Source of the DNA: Bacteroidota bacterium
GTDB taxonomy: Bacteria > Bacteroidota > Bacteroidia > UBA8524
Assembly (NCBI GenBank): GCA_006226545.1
Contig: SBGR01000085.1
Location: 50,294-114,293 of the forward strand
DNA: 64,000 bases
Direction: 5' to 3'
The position numbers were made by a program, and so were the translations under genes. Shown one piece after another: positions 25,780 through 36,385 of the stretch. Positions within the stretch are counted from its first letter, which is position 1. Each line of letters starts with the position of its first letter. The notes beneath the pieces were generated by a model. That model searched no databases. It was not told the DNA's origin and worked only from the letters and a program-made list of their open reading frames with translations.

Positions 25780-26268
25780 ATGTCGAAGAATGAGTTCCCT
25801 ACCATTGGCGAAGAGATAAAGCAGCGGAAATTCCGCAGTGAGGTTCAGAAAGCTATCCTGAATATTCTCGTTACGTCCAATAAGCTTTATGCGAGCAATA
25901 ACCGCTTTTTAAAGCAGTTCGGATTATCTCAAGAGCAGTACAATGTGTTGCGCATTCTTCGTGGATTGCATCCAGACCCTTCTACTGTTCTGAATATCCA
26001 AGAACGTATGATGGATAAAATGTCGAATGCTAGCCGACTCGTAGACAAACTAGAAGCGAAAAAACTGCTCACGCGTACGCAATGTGCTAGCGATCGCCGT
26101 CAGGTTGAAATTGTAATTACCCAAGAAGGCTTGGACCTTTTGAAGATGATCGATGAACCAATTTCATCGCTAGAAAAGAAATTAAGTGACCTGCCTGAGA
26201 AAGACCTTATTCGCGTGAATGAAGTCTTGGATCAGATTCGCTACTTCGCTCAAGAAGAAGAGCTTTAA
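25780..26268 (+). CDS. MarR-family transcriptional regulator
   Basis: 162 residues. Winged helix at about 50-115: LSQEQYNVLRILRG, LNIQERMMDKMSNASRLVDKLEAKKLL and the wing TRTQCASDRRQVEIVIT, which keeps the conserved D-R-R. N- and C-terminal helices form the dimer. Target genes are not evident; it stands alone between sucB and the convergent nadD, whose stop codon is directly adjacent with no space for a terminator. Confidence 0.85.
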   Translation: MSKNEFPTIGEEIKQRKFRSEVQKAILNILVTSNKLYASNNRFLKQFGLSQEQYNVLRILRGLHPDPSTVLNIQERMMDKMSNASRLVDKLEAKKLLTRTQCASDRRQVEIVITQEGLDLLKMIDEPISSLEKKLSDLPEKDLIRVNEVLDQIRYFAQEEEL

Positions 26269-26838
26269 TCAATACAGTTTTTGTTGGTGAATGTACTGCT
26301 CTACCGGAGTGGGTACCAGGTAATGAATGGATTTACCTGCTTGCAGCACTTCGCGAATAAACGTTGCCGAAATATTTAAAACCGGAGCATCAAAGACTCT
26401 AACTTTCGGGTGCATCTTGAGTTGTGCATGATCAAAGCCTTCACGGTGGTAGACAAACAACTCATGGCGTTTAAGAATCTCCTCGTAGCCTTTCCACTTG
26501 TGGAAGCCGGCCAGGTTATCGGCTCCCATAATGAGCTTAAACTCGTGCTCCGGAAAAGCATTGTACAGGTGATGTAAGGTATTGAGCGTAAAACTGGGCT
26601 TACTTAACTTAAACTCCACATCGCTGATCTTCAAATGCGGATTATCCTCCACCGCCAATCTAGCCATCGCTAAGCGGTGTTCTTCATCTTCTAATTTATC
26701 ATGAATCTTAAATGGATTTTGCGGCGATACCACAAACCAGACTTCTTCAATCTCTGTAAACTCAATCATGTAATTGGCAATGATCAAGTGTCCGATGTGA
26801 ATCGGGTTAAACGAGCCGAAGAAGAGTCCTATATTCAT
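26269..26838 (-). CDS. nadD: Nicotinate-nucleotide adenylyltransferase
   Basis: 189 residues, cytoplasmic. Nucleotidyltransferase motif GLFFGSFNPIHIGHL (about 4-18) with the HxGH histidines, FKLIMGADNLAGFHKW in the middle and ISATFIREVL near the end, all diagnostic for NadD. It adenylates nicotinate mononucleotide in NAD synthesis. Overlaps gmk by ATGA as the last gene of the DMT-yicC-gmk-nadD operon, an order widespread in Bacteroidota. Confidence 0.93.
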   Translation of the reverse strand: MNIGLFFGSFNPIHIGHLIIANYMIEFTEIEEVWFVVSPQNPFKIHDKLEDEEHRLAMARLAVEDNPHLKISDVEFKLSKPSFTLNTLHHLYNAFPEHEFKLIMGADNLAGFHKWKGYEEILKRHELFVYHREGFDHAQLKMHPKVRVFDAPVLNISATFIREVLQAGKSIHYLVPTPVEQYIHQQKLY

Positions 26839-27401
26839 GATTCAAGGAAGGCAGATACTAAGTCTTCTGCGTTTTTCAAGGTTACAGCTAAATCGTCATT
26901 CACCAAAACGGCATTGAATTCACCTTCGTAAGCCAATTCCCGTTCTGCTTTTGCCACACGTTCTTGTAATTTCTCCGGACTCTCTGTTCCCCTTTTCGCT
27001 AAACGTTCAGCTAAAACTTGGAGTGAAGGTGGCTTGATAAAGATACCCAAAGCTTGGTCGCCATAAATCTTACACAGGTTAACTCCACCCACAACATCAA
27101 CATCAAATACCACGTGTTTGCCAGCCAACCAGATGCGCTCTACTTCAGTTTTTAAAGTGCCGTAATAGGAACCGGAGTATACCTGCTCCCATTCTACAAA
27201 TGCCCTTTCGTGTACTTTGGCCTCAAAATCGGCTTTGCTGATGAAGTGGTAATCTCTGCCATCAAGCTCGCCATTGCGAGGTTCTCGTGTAGTAGCGGAT
27301 ACAGAAAATGCAAGGTCGTTGCGGCTCTGCAATAAATGCCTCACCACTGTGGTTTTACCTGCTCCGGAGGGAGCGCTGAAAATAATAACCTTGCCATCCA
27401 T
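26835..27401 (-). CDS. gmk: Guanylate kinase
   Basis: 188 residues. P-loop FSAPSGAGKTTVV (about 8-20), GMP-binding SVSATTREPRNGELDGRDYHFIS (about 34-56), and HVVFDVDVVGG for the acidic strand. Phosphorylates GMP to GDP with ATP. The stretch TTTATTTCG four bases before the ATG resembles the local -7 box, so it may also have its own promoter besides read-through from yicC, 63 bp upstream. Confidence 0.95.
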   Translation of the reverse strand: MDGKVIIFSAPSGAGKTTVVRHLLQSRNDLAFSVSATTREPRNGELDGRDYHFISKADFEAKVHERAFVEWEQVYSGSYYGTLKTEVERIWLAGKHVVFDVDVVGGVNLCKIYGDQALGIFIKPPSLQVLAERLAKRGTESPEKLQERVAKAERELAYEGEFNAVLVNDDLAVTLKNAEDLVSAFLES

Positions 27402-27464
27402 AGGGCGAAATAAAGGCTAATGGGCTGGAATTAAAAGCGGAGAAACGAATTCGTGCGCTTTGAC

Positions 27465-28343
27465 TTATAAGATATTCAGGACTTGCTCCTTGATTTTCTC
27501 CAATTCTTCTTTCATGGTTACCACCGACTGTTGAATGCCGAAATGGTAAGCTTTAGCACCCATGGTATTGATTTCTCTGCCCATTTCCTGAGCAATAAAC
27601 CCAAGTTTCTTACCGCCTGAATCTTTGTAGAGGTTGTCTAAAAAGAATTGGCAGTGCTGAAGCAAACGGGTTTTCTCTTCGGCAATGTCCATCTTCTCTA
27701 AGAAGTAAATCAGTTCTTGCTCAAAGCGATTTCTATCGATGTTTTCTACTCCAATAAACTCTTCCAAGTTATTAGCGATGCGTTCACGGATGGTATCCAA
27801 GCGTTGTGGCTCTAGCGAAATTACTTTGTCTACCTGGTTGCGGATGGTTAAAACACATTGTTCCATCGCTTTACCTAAGGCCATTCCTTCTTCTTCACGG
27901 AATTGTTTCAAATTATCGATGGCTTTTTCACAGGTGCTGTAGATGAGGTTCCAGTTTTCTTCCAATCGCTCATCCTCTTCCACCACAGAAAGTACATCCG
28001 GAAACTCCATGATGCGCATCAAGGCTTCGTTAACATTGGCGCCCAACTCAAAACCCAGCTCGGTGATTTCATCGTAATAAAAGCGAGCGAGTTCTTTGTT
28101 GATTTTATACTGTCCGGTATTCACCGACTTATTCTCAATATTGAAGAAAACCTGAACGGTACCGCGTTCCATCTTAGATTGCAATAACTTCCGAAGTTCC
28201 AGTTCTTTCGATTGATATGATTTTGGTAAACGGGCATTAATCTCCAAAAATTTCCCGTTTAAGGCTTTTACCTCTGCTCTTACTGAAATAAAATCATTCT
28301 CTCCGGCGGCACTGCCAAAACCGGTCATACTTCTAATTGCCAT
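27465..28343 (-). CDS. YicC-family endoribonuclease-like protein
   Basis: 292 residues. Starts IRSMTGFGSAAGE, the hallmark of the YicC/YloC family, and ends with the conserved DUF1732-type LGFIAQEMGREINTMGAKA (about 245-263). E. coli YicC acts as an RNase; this is the basis for the family name, not something visible in the sequence. Full length. It overlaps the end of the DMT transporter gene by 11 bp and precedes gmk, its usual neighbour. Confidence 0.88.
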   Translation of the reverse strand: MAIRSMTGFGSAAGENDFISVRAEVKALNGKFLEINARLPKSYQSKELELRKLLQSKMERGTVQVFFNIENKSVNTGQYKINKELARFYYDEITELGFELGANVNEALMRIMEFPDVLSVVEEDERLEENWNLIYSTCEKAIDNLKQFREEEGMALGKAMEQCVLTIRNQVDKVISLEPQRLDTIRERIANNLEEFIGVENIDRNRFEQELIYFLEKMDIAEEKTRLLQHCQFFLDNLYKDSGGKKLGFIAQEMGREINTMGAKAYHFGIQQSVVTMKEELEKIKEQVLNIL

Positions 28344-29226
28344 CAGCTATTTTCTTTTTTCTGCTCACCAAATATACGCCTGCAAATATGAGGAGGATAT
28401 ATAAAACTTTCTCCAGTGTAGGTTGATCTTGTTTATTTAGCATCGCTAAAACGGTGGCTACCACAGGCTGCAAGTAAATATAGGAACCTACCAATCCGCT
28501 TGAAGCATGACGCAAAGCCCACGCATTCAGCAGGTAAGTTAAGAAAGTGGTTCCCAACAAAACAAAAACAATAATCCACCATCCTGCCAAATCAAAGGCG
28601 GTCCAATCTACCTGAAACAATTCTTCTGCACCAAAGGGAAGGACTATCAAAAACCCAAAAAGGAAGTTCCATTTGGAAACGGTAATGGGGTGGTATTTGA
28701 TCATCAGCTTCTTCACGTAAACCAGGTAAATGGCATAGCTCAAGGCGTTCAGGATGATGTATAAATCGCCCAAAGCAGTATCTGAAGAAAAGTGAAAACG
28801 AGAACCCCCAACTAACATCAAAGCTCCAAGAGCTGCCAAGGCAACGCCGGTGCTTTTTACCCAACTTACGGCCTCCCGACTAATCAGCCGAGAAAGGACC
28901 AAAACAAATACAGGGGTAACCAACATTAAAACCGCTCCGTTGATGGGTGAAGTAATGCTCAAGCCCTTGAAGAACATCAGCATATTGGCAGCTACTCCAA
29001 AAAAGGCACTGGTAGCCAATGGAAACAGGTCTTTTCGCTCAACCTTCTCGCGGATGAACAGGGCGTGAACCAACAGAAACAGAAGCGCGCCGCTGAGCAC
29101 GCGCAATAGAATGAAACCGTATGGTTCAATCAGCGAAGGCATAATTACCTTGGCTAAAGAAAAGGTAGCCCCGTAAATGACGCTAACCACAAACAGGGCA
29201 ATATGTACTTTGATGGTGGTGCTCAA
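28333..29226 (-). CDS. EamA/DMT-superfamily transporter
   Basis: 297 residues with ten predicted membrane helices in two EamA repeats (about 7-140 and 150-290). The only start giving the whole first helix is TTG at 29226, five bases after a perfect -7 box; the next ATG is 28 codons further in and would remove helix 1. Substrate unknown: members export amino acids or metabolites. First gene of the operon with yicC, gmk and nadD. Confidence 0.8.
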   Translation of the reverse strand: MSTTIKVHIALFVVSVIYGATFSLAKVIMPSLIEPYGFILLRVLSGALLFLLVHALFIREKVERKDLFPLATSAFFGVAANMLMFFKGLSITSPINGAVLMLVTPVFVLVLSRLISREAVSWVKSTGVALAALGALMLVGGSRFHFSSDTALGDLYIILNALSYAIYLVYVKKLMIKYHPITVSKWNFLFGFLIVLPFGAEELFQVDWTAFDLAGWWIIVFVLLGTTFLTYLLNAWALRHASSGLVGSYIYLQPVVATVLAMLNKQDQPTLEKVLYILLIFAGVYLVSRKKKIADGN

Positions 29227-29231
29227 GGCTG

Positions 29232-29239
29232 CAAATTTA
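29232..29239 (-). promoter_or_regulatory. -7 promoter box of the DMT transporter operon
   Basis: TAAATTTG on the minus strand, exact TAnnTTTG, five bases before the TTG start codon at 29226. It also supports the choice of that non-ATG start. Confidence 0.5.
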
Positions 29240-29246
29240 GCTTATT

Positions 29247-30461
29247 TCACAGGCTCAGCACACGGGATTCAACGCTGATTTCAGGTTCATCCACTTGCAA
29301 GCTTTCCGGGAAAACGGCAAGGAAATACCCCGGCTTTTGCAGGTATTCAGACGCCTTTCGTAATGAGGCAGTTGAAACAATGCCAACCACGTAATTCACC
29401 AATGTAGACCTGAATACTTCCTTCTGTTCAACAAATTCAATCTCAGGAGGCAGAGCGCTTGGGAAACGGAAGTAGATTTCAATTTCACCTTTCAAATCGT
29501 TTGGTTCTTCCTTCAGCTGAATTTGGTAGGCCTCACCTCTGGCAACGGCAATTACATCTTCAAGTACCGCCTTGCCGGTTGGAATACTTCCGGCTCCCTT
29601 GCCCACAAAACTTTGGGTTCCTAATTCATCGCTTTCCACTACGGCAATATTGTATTCCTGTTCCACTCCATAGCTTGCATGTTCAGCCTTCACAAAGGCC
29701 GGCAAGACATAAGCTAGCCCTGTAGGATTTGCAAAAGCCAAGGATTTTAAGCGAAGCTGCCTTTGCCTGGCGTAATGTAAATCGCGGTACTCCACGCCTG
29801 TTATTCCGGCCTGAATCACCTCCTCCGCCTTCAATGCTCGTCCAAAGGCAAAAGCCGAAAGAATGCGCAGTTTACTGGCTGCATCAAATCCGCCAATGTC
29901 CAACGTCGGGTCGGTTTCTGCGAATCCTAAAGTTTGGGCCAGTTGCAGGGCGGAGTCGAAGCTCAGACTTTCCTTGTGCATCTTGCTTAGGATATAATTG
30001 GATGAGCCGTTTAAGATTCCGGAAACAGACTCAATGGCCAGCCCGTTTAAGTAATTATTCAGGGTTTGAAGAATTGGAATGCTGCCACAGACAGCCGCCT
30101 CAAAACGGAATATTCTTCCCTTTTGCTTCGCTAAATCTAATAATTCAGGCAGGTGATTGGCAATCATCTTTTTATTGGCTGATACCACATCCTTTCCCGC
30201 GTTCAATGCTTTTCTAGCGATGTCGAGCGCTACTTCTGCATCGTCAATCAACTCAACAATAACCTCAATATCGGCATCTGCCAAAACTGAGTCGTATTCA
30301 AAGCGAATGAGCTCTGCCGGCGCATTGCGTTTTTTCGTTTTGTCTTTCACCACAATGTACTTCACATCAATGGCATCATTCTTTTCTTGGAGCGCGTAAA
30401 AGCCGGAGCCCACGCATCCAAGTCCTATCAAGGCTATATTCTGTTTTTTATTCTTAGTCAT
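29247..30461 (-). CDS. hom: Homoserine dehydrogenase
   Basis: 404 residues. Rossmann NAD(P) motif IALIGLGCVGSGFY (about 9-22), VVSANKKMIA (about 93-102), substrate-loop AAVCGSIPILQTL and the homoserine dehydrogenase signature ADTDPT-like AETDPTLDIGGFDAASKL (about 180-197). The C-terminal part is the regulatory or dimer extension. Reduces aspartate semialdehyde to homoserine, the precursor for MetX. Stand-alone, not fused to aspartokinase. It overlaps metX by 8 bp and closes the methionine operon. Confidence 0.92.
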   Translation of the reverse strand: MTKNKKQNIALIGLGCVGSGFYALQEKNDAIDVKYIVVKDKTKKRNAPAELIRFEYDSVLADADIEVIVELIDDAEVALDIARKALNAGKDVVSANKKMIANHLPELLDLAKQKGRIFRFEAAVCGSIPILQTLNNYLNGLAIESVSGILNGSSNYILSKMHKESLSFDSALQLAQTLGFAETDPTLDIGGFDAASKLRILSAFAFGRALKAEEVIQAGITGVEYRDLHYARQRQLRLKSLAFANPTGLAYVLPAFVKAEHASYGVEQEYNIAVVESDELGTQSFVGKGAGSIPTGKAVLEDVIAVARGEAYQIQLKEEPNDLKGEIEIYFRFPSALPPEIEFVEQKEVFRSTLVNYVVGIVSTASLRKASEYLQKPGYFLAVFPESLQVDEPEISVESRVLSL

Positions 30462-31476
30462 GTAAACAGGGTTCTTTTAAGGATACGAACTCCTCCAACA
30501 GGGCCGTGATCGCATCCGTTTCAATTAAAAATCCGTCGTGGCCATAAAGCGAATTGATCGCCCTGAACCGAGCACCCGGAATGGCTTTCGCTAAAAAGCG
30601 TTGTTCTGCGATGGGAAAAAGAAGGTCTTCTTCTATTCCGATAACCAAGGTGCAAGCTCGAATTGCGCCAAGCGCATCCTCCACGCTTACTCTTCCCCTC
30701 CCCACATTGTGTGTATCCATGGCATGGGAAAGAGTCCAATAGGCATAAGCACTGAACCGGTTTGCCAGCTTCTCCCCTTGGTATTGCTGGTAACGCGCTG
30801 CTTTCCCAAACTCACCCAGACTTAGGTCGTCCGACTGCTTCTCCCCATAACATTGGTAAGTACGGTACGATAGCATAGCCACAGCCCTGGCGGCCTTCAG
30901 ACCTGAGCGTGCAGCTCCACCGGCATCAAACTCAGGATCTGTAGCTAAGGCCATACGTTGTGCTTCATTGAAAGCAATGCCCCATGGCGAATGTTGCGCA
31001 TTGGTAGCGAGCAAAATCAAATTTGTCATCCGACGCGGCTGCCTAATCGCCCATTCCAAGGCAATTTGCCCACCCATGCTTGCTCCAATCAGGTAATCTA
31101 TTCTTTCGATGCCCAAGGAATCGGCCAAGCGCACAATTGCCCGACTCATGTCTCGGGTAGTGATGCGCGGGAAATCCTTTAGGTAGGCCTTTTCTGAGCG
31201 AGGATTAAACGATTCAGGACCGGTACTTCCATAGCATGAGCCTATGTTATTGGCACATACGATGGTATACTCCTCGGCATTGAAAAAGCCGTTCTCACCC
31301 ACCAAACCTTCCCACCATTCCGCCACATTAGCATCGGCGGTAAGTGCGTGGATCACCCATACTATGGGCTTTCCGGAATTAAGGTCGCCGTAAACACTGT
31401 AGTGCATTTCGAGCCGGGGCAGTTCAATCCCCGACTCTAAGGCAAAAGGTGTTACAAAGACTTGCTTTAAGTCCAT
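30454..31476 (-). CDS. metX: Homoserine O-acetyltransferase
   Basis: 340 residues, alpha/beta hydrolase fold of the MetX family. HALTADANVAEWW near the N-terminus, the nucleophile elbow LIGASMGGQIALEW (serine in GASMGG at about 143), and the C-terminal LYGHDGFLIE with the catalytic histidine. Acetylates homoserine with acetyl-CoA for the downstream sulfhydrylase MetY encoded by the same operon. Starts one base after osmC. Confidence 0.93.
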   Translation of the reverse strand: MDLKQVFVTPFALESGIELPRLEMHYSVYGDLNSGKPIVWVIHALTADANVAEWWEGLVGENGFFNAEEYTIVCANNIGSCYGSTGPESFNPRSEKAYLKDFPRITTRDMSRAIVRLADSLGIERIDYLIGASMGGQIALEWAIRQPRRMTNLILLATNAQHSPWGIAFNEAQRMALATDPEFDAGGAARSGLKAARAVAMLSYRTYQCYGEKQSDDLSLGEFGKAARYQQYQGEKLANRFSAYAYWTLSHAMDTHNVGRGRVSVEDALGAIRACTLVIGIEEDLLFPIAEQRFLAKAIPGARFRAINSLYGHDGFLIETDAITALLEEFVSLKEPCLHD

Positions 31477-31477
31477 T

Positions 31478-31951
31478 TTAGTTGAGCGAAAAAACTTGGT
31501 TGATGTCTTTGAAGTTCTTCTCTACACTCACCCGAATAGGTGTTGAGCGAAGCAGGTTGTCGTTTACCGGGCAACGGCTTTCCACAATCTGAAGCCATTC
31601 CGCCAATTGCTCTACTCCGGCATCTGTATCGGGTATTAAGGTTACACGCAGTCCTTGAAAACCCGCTCTGTCGTTAGTTGATTTTCCGAAGAGCTTATCC
31701 GGATTAAGGTCGCCATTGATTTTAATTTGCAAACCTTTGAGCTCAATGCCCTGTTCTTTTGCAATCAGGTGGCCAACCACGTTAAGGCAGCCTGCATAGC
31801 TGGCCAAAAGGTATTCTACCGGATTAGGTGCTTCATCTGTGCCACCTAGGTTTTGGGGTTCGTCAATGATGACTTCAAAATCGCGGAGTTTGGCTTTAAA
31901 CTTCGCCGGACTTAAGCTATAACCTTGCAGTGAAAATGTTAATGCTGACAT
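31478..31951 (-). CDS. OsmC/Ohr-family protein
   Basis: 157 residues. PNPVEYLLASYAGCLNVVGHL (about 41-61) carries the first conserved cysteine of the family, and VESRCPVNDNLL (about 127-138) the second, in the usual C-P context. OsmC proteins reduce organic hydroperoxides with paired cysteines. Its place between metY and metX under a SAM riboswitch suggests protection of, or a thiol role in, sulfur assimilation; this is inference. Confidence 0.85.
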   Translation of the reverse strand: MSALTFSLQGYSLSPAKFKAKLRDFEVIIDEPQNLGGTDEAPNPVEYLLASYAGCLNVVGHLIAKEQGIELKGLQIKINGDLNPDKLFGKSTNDRAGFQGLRVTLIPDTDAGVEQLAEWLQIVESRCPVNDNLLRSTPIRVSVEKNFKDINQVFSLN

Positions 31952-31981
31952 GTTGTTATATTGTATTTTAAAATTGAAATG

Positions 31982-32026
31982 AGGGATTCGTCCCTGAATG
32001 CCTCCGTCTCGTACACGGAGGTTTTT
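31982..32026. other. Two hairpins between metY and osmC
   Basis: AGGGA-TTCG-TCCCT at 31982-31995 and CCTCCGT-7-ACGGAGG at 32001-32021, the latter followed on the plus strand by TTTTT. The flanking genes are both on the minus strand, where no T-tract follows, so for the operon mRNA these are stable intercistronic stems (possible processing or stability elements) and not terminators. Confidence 0.5.
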
Positions 32027-32028
32027 CT

Positions 32029-33345
<1,317 letters not shown>

Positions 33346-33460
33346 TTATGATTGTTTTTTACTAGTTATCTTGAGAAAAAGACATAACAATTCCCTTCAG
33401 GACAGCATCCTGTTAAAAAACGAGTCGAGAAAAGAGAAATGAAGGGTACAACCGAGAACC

Positions 33461-33483
33461 GACTGATTAATCCATAATCAGTC
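33461..33483 (-). other. Hairpin in the metY leader
   Basis: Perfect 9-bp stem GACTGATTA/TAATCAGTC with a 5-base loop, downstream of the leader-peptide stop. GGGTAC and GTACCC flank it and can pair around it. No T-tract follows directly, so a regulatory stem is more likely than a plain terminator. Confidence 0.5.
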
Positions 33484-33524
33484 CGGACACAGTCATGTCA
33501 GGTACCCGCAGGAATACTATGAAA

Positions 33525-33647
33525 TTAACAACAACAGCAAGAAGTGCCGAAGTGATGCTGGTGAACAGCAAAAGATGCAACAGAAGACTTAAACGTCATT
33601 AGATTGACCGAGCCAATCTCAGCTGAATTAAAAGCGGTAGTTTTCAT
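33525..33647 (-). CDS. Cysteine-ended leader peptide upstream of metY
   Basis: An open frame of 40 residues on the minus strand, ATG at 33647, TAA at 33525-33527. It begins MKTTAFNSAE and ends HHFGTSCCCC, with four successive cysteine codons (TGC TGT TGT TGT) immediately before the stop. It sits between the SAM riboswitch and the metY hairpins. Runs of codons for the pathway product or precursor at the end of a short frame are the mark of attenuator peptides, and polycysteine upstream frames are known to control sulfur genes in mycobacteria. Regulation by cysteinyl-tRNA or ribosome stalling is an inference; it is not likely to be a functional protein. Confidence 0.65.
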   Translation of the reverse strand: MKTTAFNSAEIGSVNLMTFKSSVASFAVHQHHFGTSCCCC

Positions 33648-33656
33648 GCTTTAATA

Positions 33657-33758
33657 CAATTAATTTATCCAACGGGAATTGGCACCTTTTCACCTTCAGG
33701 GAGGGTTGCCAGTGGGTCATCGAGCCCGTCTCTCGCCACATTCTTTATAAATCAATTG
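33657..33758 (-). ncRNA. SAM-I (S-box) riboswitch
   Basis: On the minus strand a 12-bp P1 stem (33747-33758 with 33657-33668, one G-U pair) encloses the S-box core: GAGAGACGGGCTCGATGACC, then the highly conserved CTGGCAACC, and AAGGTGCCAATTCC at the 3' side of P3/P4 before P1 closes. Binds S-adenosylmethionine; it should turn the metY-osmC-metX-hom operon down when SAM is plentiful. The leader peptide starts 10 bases downstream of P1. Confidence 0.92.
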
Positions 33759-33796
33759 GCCTATTGTGGAGAATAGGTTGAATTGAATGATGCAAA

Positions 33797-33825
33797 GAAA
33801 GTATAAAAGGCTATGAACTTCCAAA
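33797..33825 (-). promoter_or_regulatory. Promoter of the methionine operon
   Basis: Minus strand: TTTGG (33821-33825) as -33 element, about 17-18 bp, then TACTTTC (33797-33803) as an imperfect -7 box. The start point would fall about 30 bases ahead of the SAM riboswitch. Confidence 0.5.
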
Positions 33826-33891
33826 TCATTCCAATTTTTTTTCTATCTCGATAAGAAATAATATAGGCATCTACAACTAGTCGTCTAAAAA

Positions 33892-33930
33892 TAAAAAAAA
33901 AGCGAAGCGCTTGCTGTGCAAGGCTTCGCT
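33892..33930 (-). terminator. Rho-independent terminator of menD-menB
   Basis: Minus strand: AGCGAAGC stem pairs with GCTTCGCT (33901-33908 with 33923-33930), inner GCTTGC/GCAAG pairing, then nine T. It lies 26 bases after the menB stop. Confidence 0.88.
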
Positions 33931-33955
33931 TCTATATCGTTTCGCTAATACCCGA

Positions 33956-34780
33956 TTAAGGGAATTTCGGGAATGTGCTAAAATCAGGCTTACGTTTTTC
34001 CAAGAAAGAGTTCTTTCCTTCTTTGGCTTCATCGCTCAGGTAATACAACAAAGTGCTGTTACCCGCCAATTCTTGAATACCGGCTTGACCGTCTAACTCT
34101 GCATTGAAGGCAGATTTAAGCATGCGAAGGGCAATCGGACTTTTCTCCAACATCTTTTCGCACCATTGGATGGTAGTTTCTTCCAATTGATCCAAAGGAA
34201 CTACTTTGTTCACCAAGCCCATGTCTAGTGCTTCTTGTGCATCGTACTGGTCGCAGAGGTACCAAATTTCTCTGGCTTTCTTTTGCCCTACGATACGTGC
34301 CAAATAGCTGGCGCCAAATCCGCCATCGAAGCTACCTACCTTCGGACCGGTTTGTCCGAAACGTGCGTTGTCTGCCGCAATACTGAGGTCGCAGATTACA
34401 TGCAATACGTGCCCCCCGCCAACTGCCCATCCGGCTACCATGGCAACCACAGGCTTAGGAATACGGCGAATCTGCATTTGCAAATCCAATACATTCAAGC
34501 GAGGAACACCGTCTTTACCCACGTAACCACCGTGTCCGCGAACGGATTGATCTCCGCCGGAGCAGAACGCTTTTCCACCTTCTCCGGTCAGGATAACCAC
34601 CCCAACGCGGTCGTCTTGCCTGGCCATCTCCATGGCGATGCTCATTTCTTTTACGGTAAGCGGAGTAAAGGCATTGTGCTTCTCCGGTCTGTTTATACTG
34701 ATCTTAGCAATACCCTTGTAGAAGGAGTATTTGATTTCTTCAAATTCATGAAGGGTTTCCCAAGGAAATTTTGACTGCAT
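33956..34780 (-). CDS. menB: 1,4-dihydroxy-2-naphthoyl-CoA synthase
   Basis: 274 residues of the crotonase fold. Oxyanion-hole [18 protein letters not shown] (about 69-86), then [24 protein letters not shown] (about 108-131), [12 protein letters not shown] (about 144-155) and the C-terminal [16 protein letters not shown] that is diagnostic for MenB. Closes the naphthalene ring in menaquinone synthesis. Follows menD with a 35-bp overlap. Confidence 0.95.
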   Translation of the reverse strand: MQSKFPWETLHEFEEIKYSFYKGIAKISINRPEKHNAFTPLTVKEMSIAMEMARQDDRVGVVILTGEGGKAFCSGGDQSVRGHGGYVGKDGVPRLNVLDLQMQIRRIPKPVVAMVAGWAVGGGHVLHVICDLSIAADNARFGQTGPKVGSFDGGFGASYLARIVGQKKAREIWYLCDQYDAQEALDMGLVNKVVPLDQLEETTIQWCEKMLEKSPIALRMLKSAFNAELDGQAGIQELAGNSTLLYYLSDEAKEGKNSFLEKRKPDFSTFPKFP

Positions 34781-36371
34781 GGATATACTGTTTATACTGA
34801 TTAAAAAACGATTGATTCTCTAGTTTGTTCGTGAAGACTTCCATTACTACCGGACCTTCCTGCGCATGCAGCGAAGCCAAGCCCGATTCAAGTTCTTCTT
34901 CATTTTCTGCACGAATATACGCACAGCCTAAATTGGCGCACAATGCTTCTGCGTTTCGGCTATGGGCCGTTTCAAAGACAAGCTCTAGCTCAGGCTGCTT
35001 TGCCGGACCATCGATTAATCGGAAGATGCCACCGCCACCGTTGTTCTGTAATACTATTTTTAAATTGCTTTTAGCGATGTGATTCCACAAAGCATTGCTA
35101 TCGTAAAAGAAGGCCACATCTCCAATGAGGAGGAAATGCGTTTTTGTATCGCTAGCAGCCATTCCCACAGCGGTTGAAACGCAACCGTCAATGCCCGAAG
35201 TGCCGCGGTTGCAATACACCCTTTCTGCACGCGCCCTGCTAAACGAAGCATAACGCACAGGCATGCTGTTCGCAACGTGGAGCACTGAATTGTCTTCCAG
35301 TGTATTTAAAAAACTTCGTGTAGCGGTAAACTCGCCGTATGGCTGGTCTTCCCAGAATTTGGCAAGGTGCTGGTTCATTTCATCCGACCATCTAGTCCAG
35401 GCTTGTGCGTAGTCTGTATTCCAATTCACTTGTTCCTTCGCTAAAAATTCATCTAGCGATGCCGGTATACGTTGAGGAGAGGTAAAAAACGGATCCGCAA
35501 CGTCTCCTTGTTCGGAGAAATGGTAATGTTCTTTTGGTGGATGGTTTCTTAAGAAAGCTTTCAAGGCTTTGGGCAAGACGGCAGCCCCGTCGCTTAATAA
35601 CACATCTGCTTGCATGGCTTCTTTCAAAGCTGCATTGTCGAGCATAAACAATTGCTCCGGAACCGGGCTTTCTGCAAAACCCGACATTAAATCGGCATAC
35701 TGTGCAGGGTACGCATCCGCTTTGCGCCCTTGTTTTAGACTGAATCCGCGAAGGACAAAGACTTTCTTTCCGGTTAAATCGGGAAACTGTACTTGCTGGT
35801 TTTCGCTAGAAACGGATGGAACAAGCGAAGGCTGTTTGGCAAACGGGCGATCCGCTGAAGGATACAGTGGTTCCTGCAAAGGCACGTTGATATGCACCGG
35901 ACCCGGAATCGCACTTAATGCACGCTGAACCGCTTGAGCCGCAATTTCTCCGAAGACTTCAGGATTACCATAATCTTCAGGTGTGGTTAGCGATGCTTTT
36001 ACATGTGAACCGAAAAGAGCTTCCTGGCGAATGGTTTGTCCATCCCAACGGTCGATTAAAGCTGCCGGACGATCCGCACTAATTACAATCAAAGGAACAC
36101 GTTGGTAAAAGGCTTCAACAACGGCAGGGTAGAAATTGGTTAGGGCCGAGCCGGATGTACACAAGAGAGCCACCGGACTTTCACTGCGAATGGCTCTTCC
36201 CATCGCTACAAAGCCGGCTGAACGCTCGTCTGGAATTGCATCGATAGAAAAGAGTCCGCTTCGGGTAAAGCTGATACTCAAAGGCGCATTGCGAGAACCC
36301 GGACATACCACCACATTTTTTACCCCCGCATAGTGGAGTTGATTAACTAAATTGTCTATAGCTTCGAACAC
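34746..36371 (-). CDS. menD: SEPHCHC synthase (2-succinyl-5-enolpyruvyl-6-hydroxy-3-cyclohexene-1-carboxylate synthase)
   Basis: 541 residues from a GTG at 36371; ThDP enzyme of menaquinone synthesis. [13 protein letters not shown] near the N-terminus, [20 protein letters not shown] (ThDP glutamate region), RDRxDG-like [32 protein letters not shown] and [14 protein letters not shown] (GDxxF/N metal motif) are all present. The frame stays open to an ATG at 36416, but a perfect -7 box TACCTTTG at 36378-36385 would then lie inside the gene, and the GTG gives the N-terminal length usual for MenD. Overlaps menB by 35 bp. Confidence 0.9.
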   Translation of the reverse strand: MFEAIDNLVNQLHYAGVKNVVVCPGSRNAPLSISFTRSGLFSIDAIPDERSAGFVAMGRAIRSESPVALLCTSGSALTNFYPAVVEAFYQRVPLIVISADRPAALIDRWDGQTIRQEALFGSHVKASLTTPEDYGNPEVFGEIAAQAVQRALSAIPGPVHINVPLQEPLYPSADRPFAKQPSLVPSVSSENQQVQFPDLTGKKVFVLRGFSLKQGRKADAYPAQYADLMSGFAESPVPEQLFMLDNAALKEAMQADVLLSDGAAVLPKALKAFLRNHPPKEHYHFSEQGDVADPFFTSPQRIPASLDEFLAKEQVNWNTDYAQAWTRWSDEMNQHLAKFWEDQPYGEFTATRSFLNTLEDNSVLHVANSMPVRYASFSRARAERVYCNRGTSGIDGCVSTAVGMAASDTKTHFLLIGDVAFFYDSNALWNHIAKSNLKIVLQNNGGGGIFRLIDGPAKQPELELVFETAHSRNAEALCANLGCAYIRAENEEELESGLASLHAQEGPVVMEVFTNKLENQSFFNQYKQYIHAVKISLGNPS

Positions 36372-36377
36372 GCCTCG

Positions 36378-36385
36378 CAAAGGTA
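36378..36385 (-). promoter_or_regulatory. -7 promoter box of menD-menB
   Basis: TACCTTTG on the minus strand, exact consensus, six bases before the proposed GTG start at 36371. A good -33 element is not evident. Confidence 0.4.

Noticed and set aside
29729..30217. 162-codon plus-strand frame
   Set aside because: Antisense to hom; low-complexity basic translation without any domain.
33391..33420. CAGGACAGCATCCTG followed by TTAAAAAA as a possible terminator of the metY leader
   Set aside because: In the direction of metY transcription the T-run precedes the stem, so it cannot act as an intrinsic terminator there.
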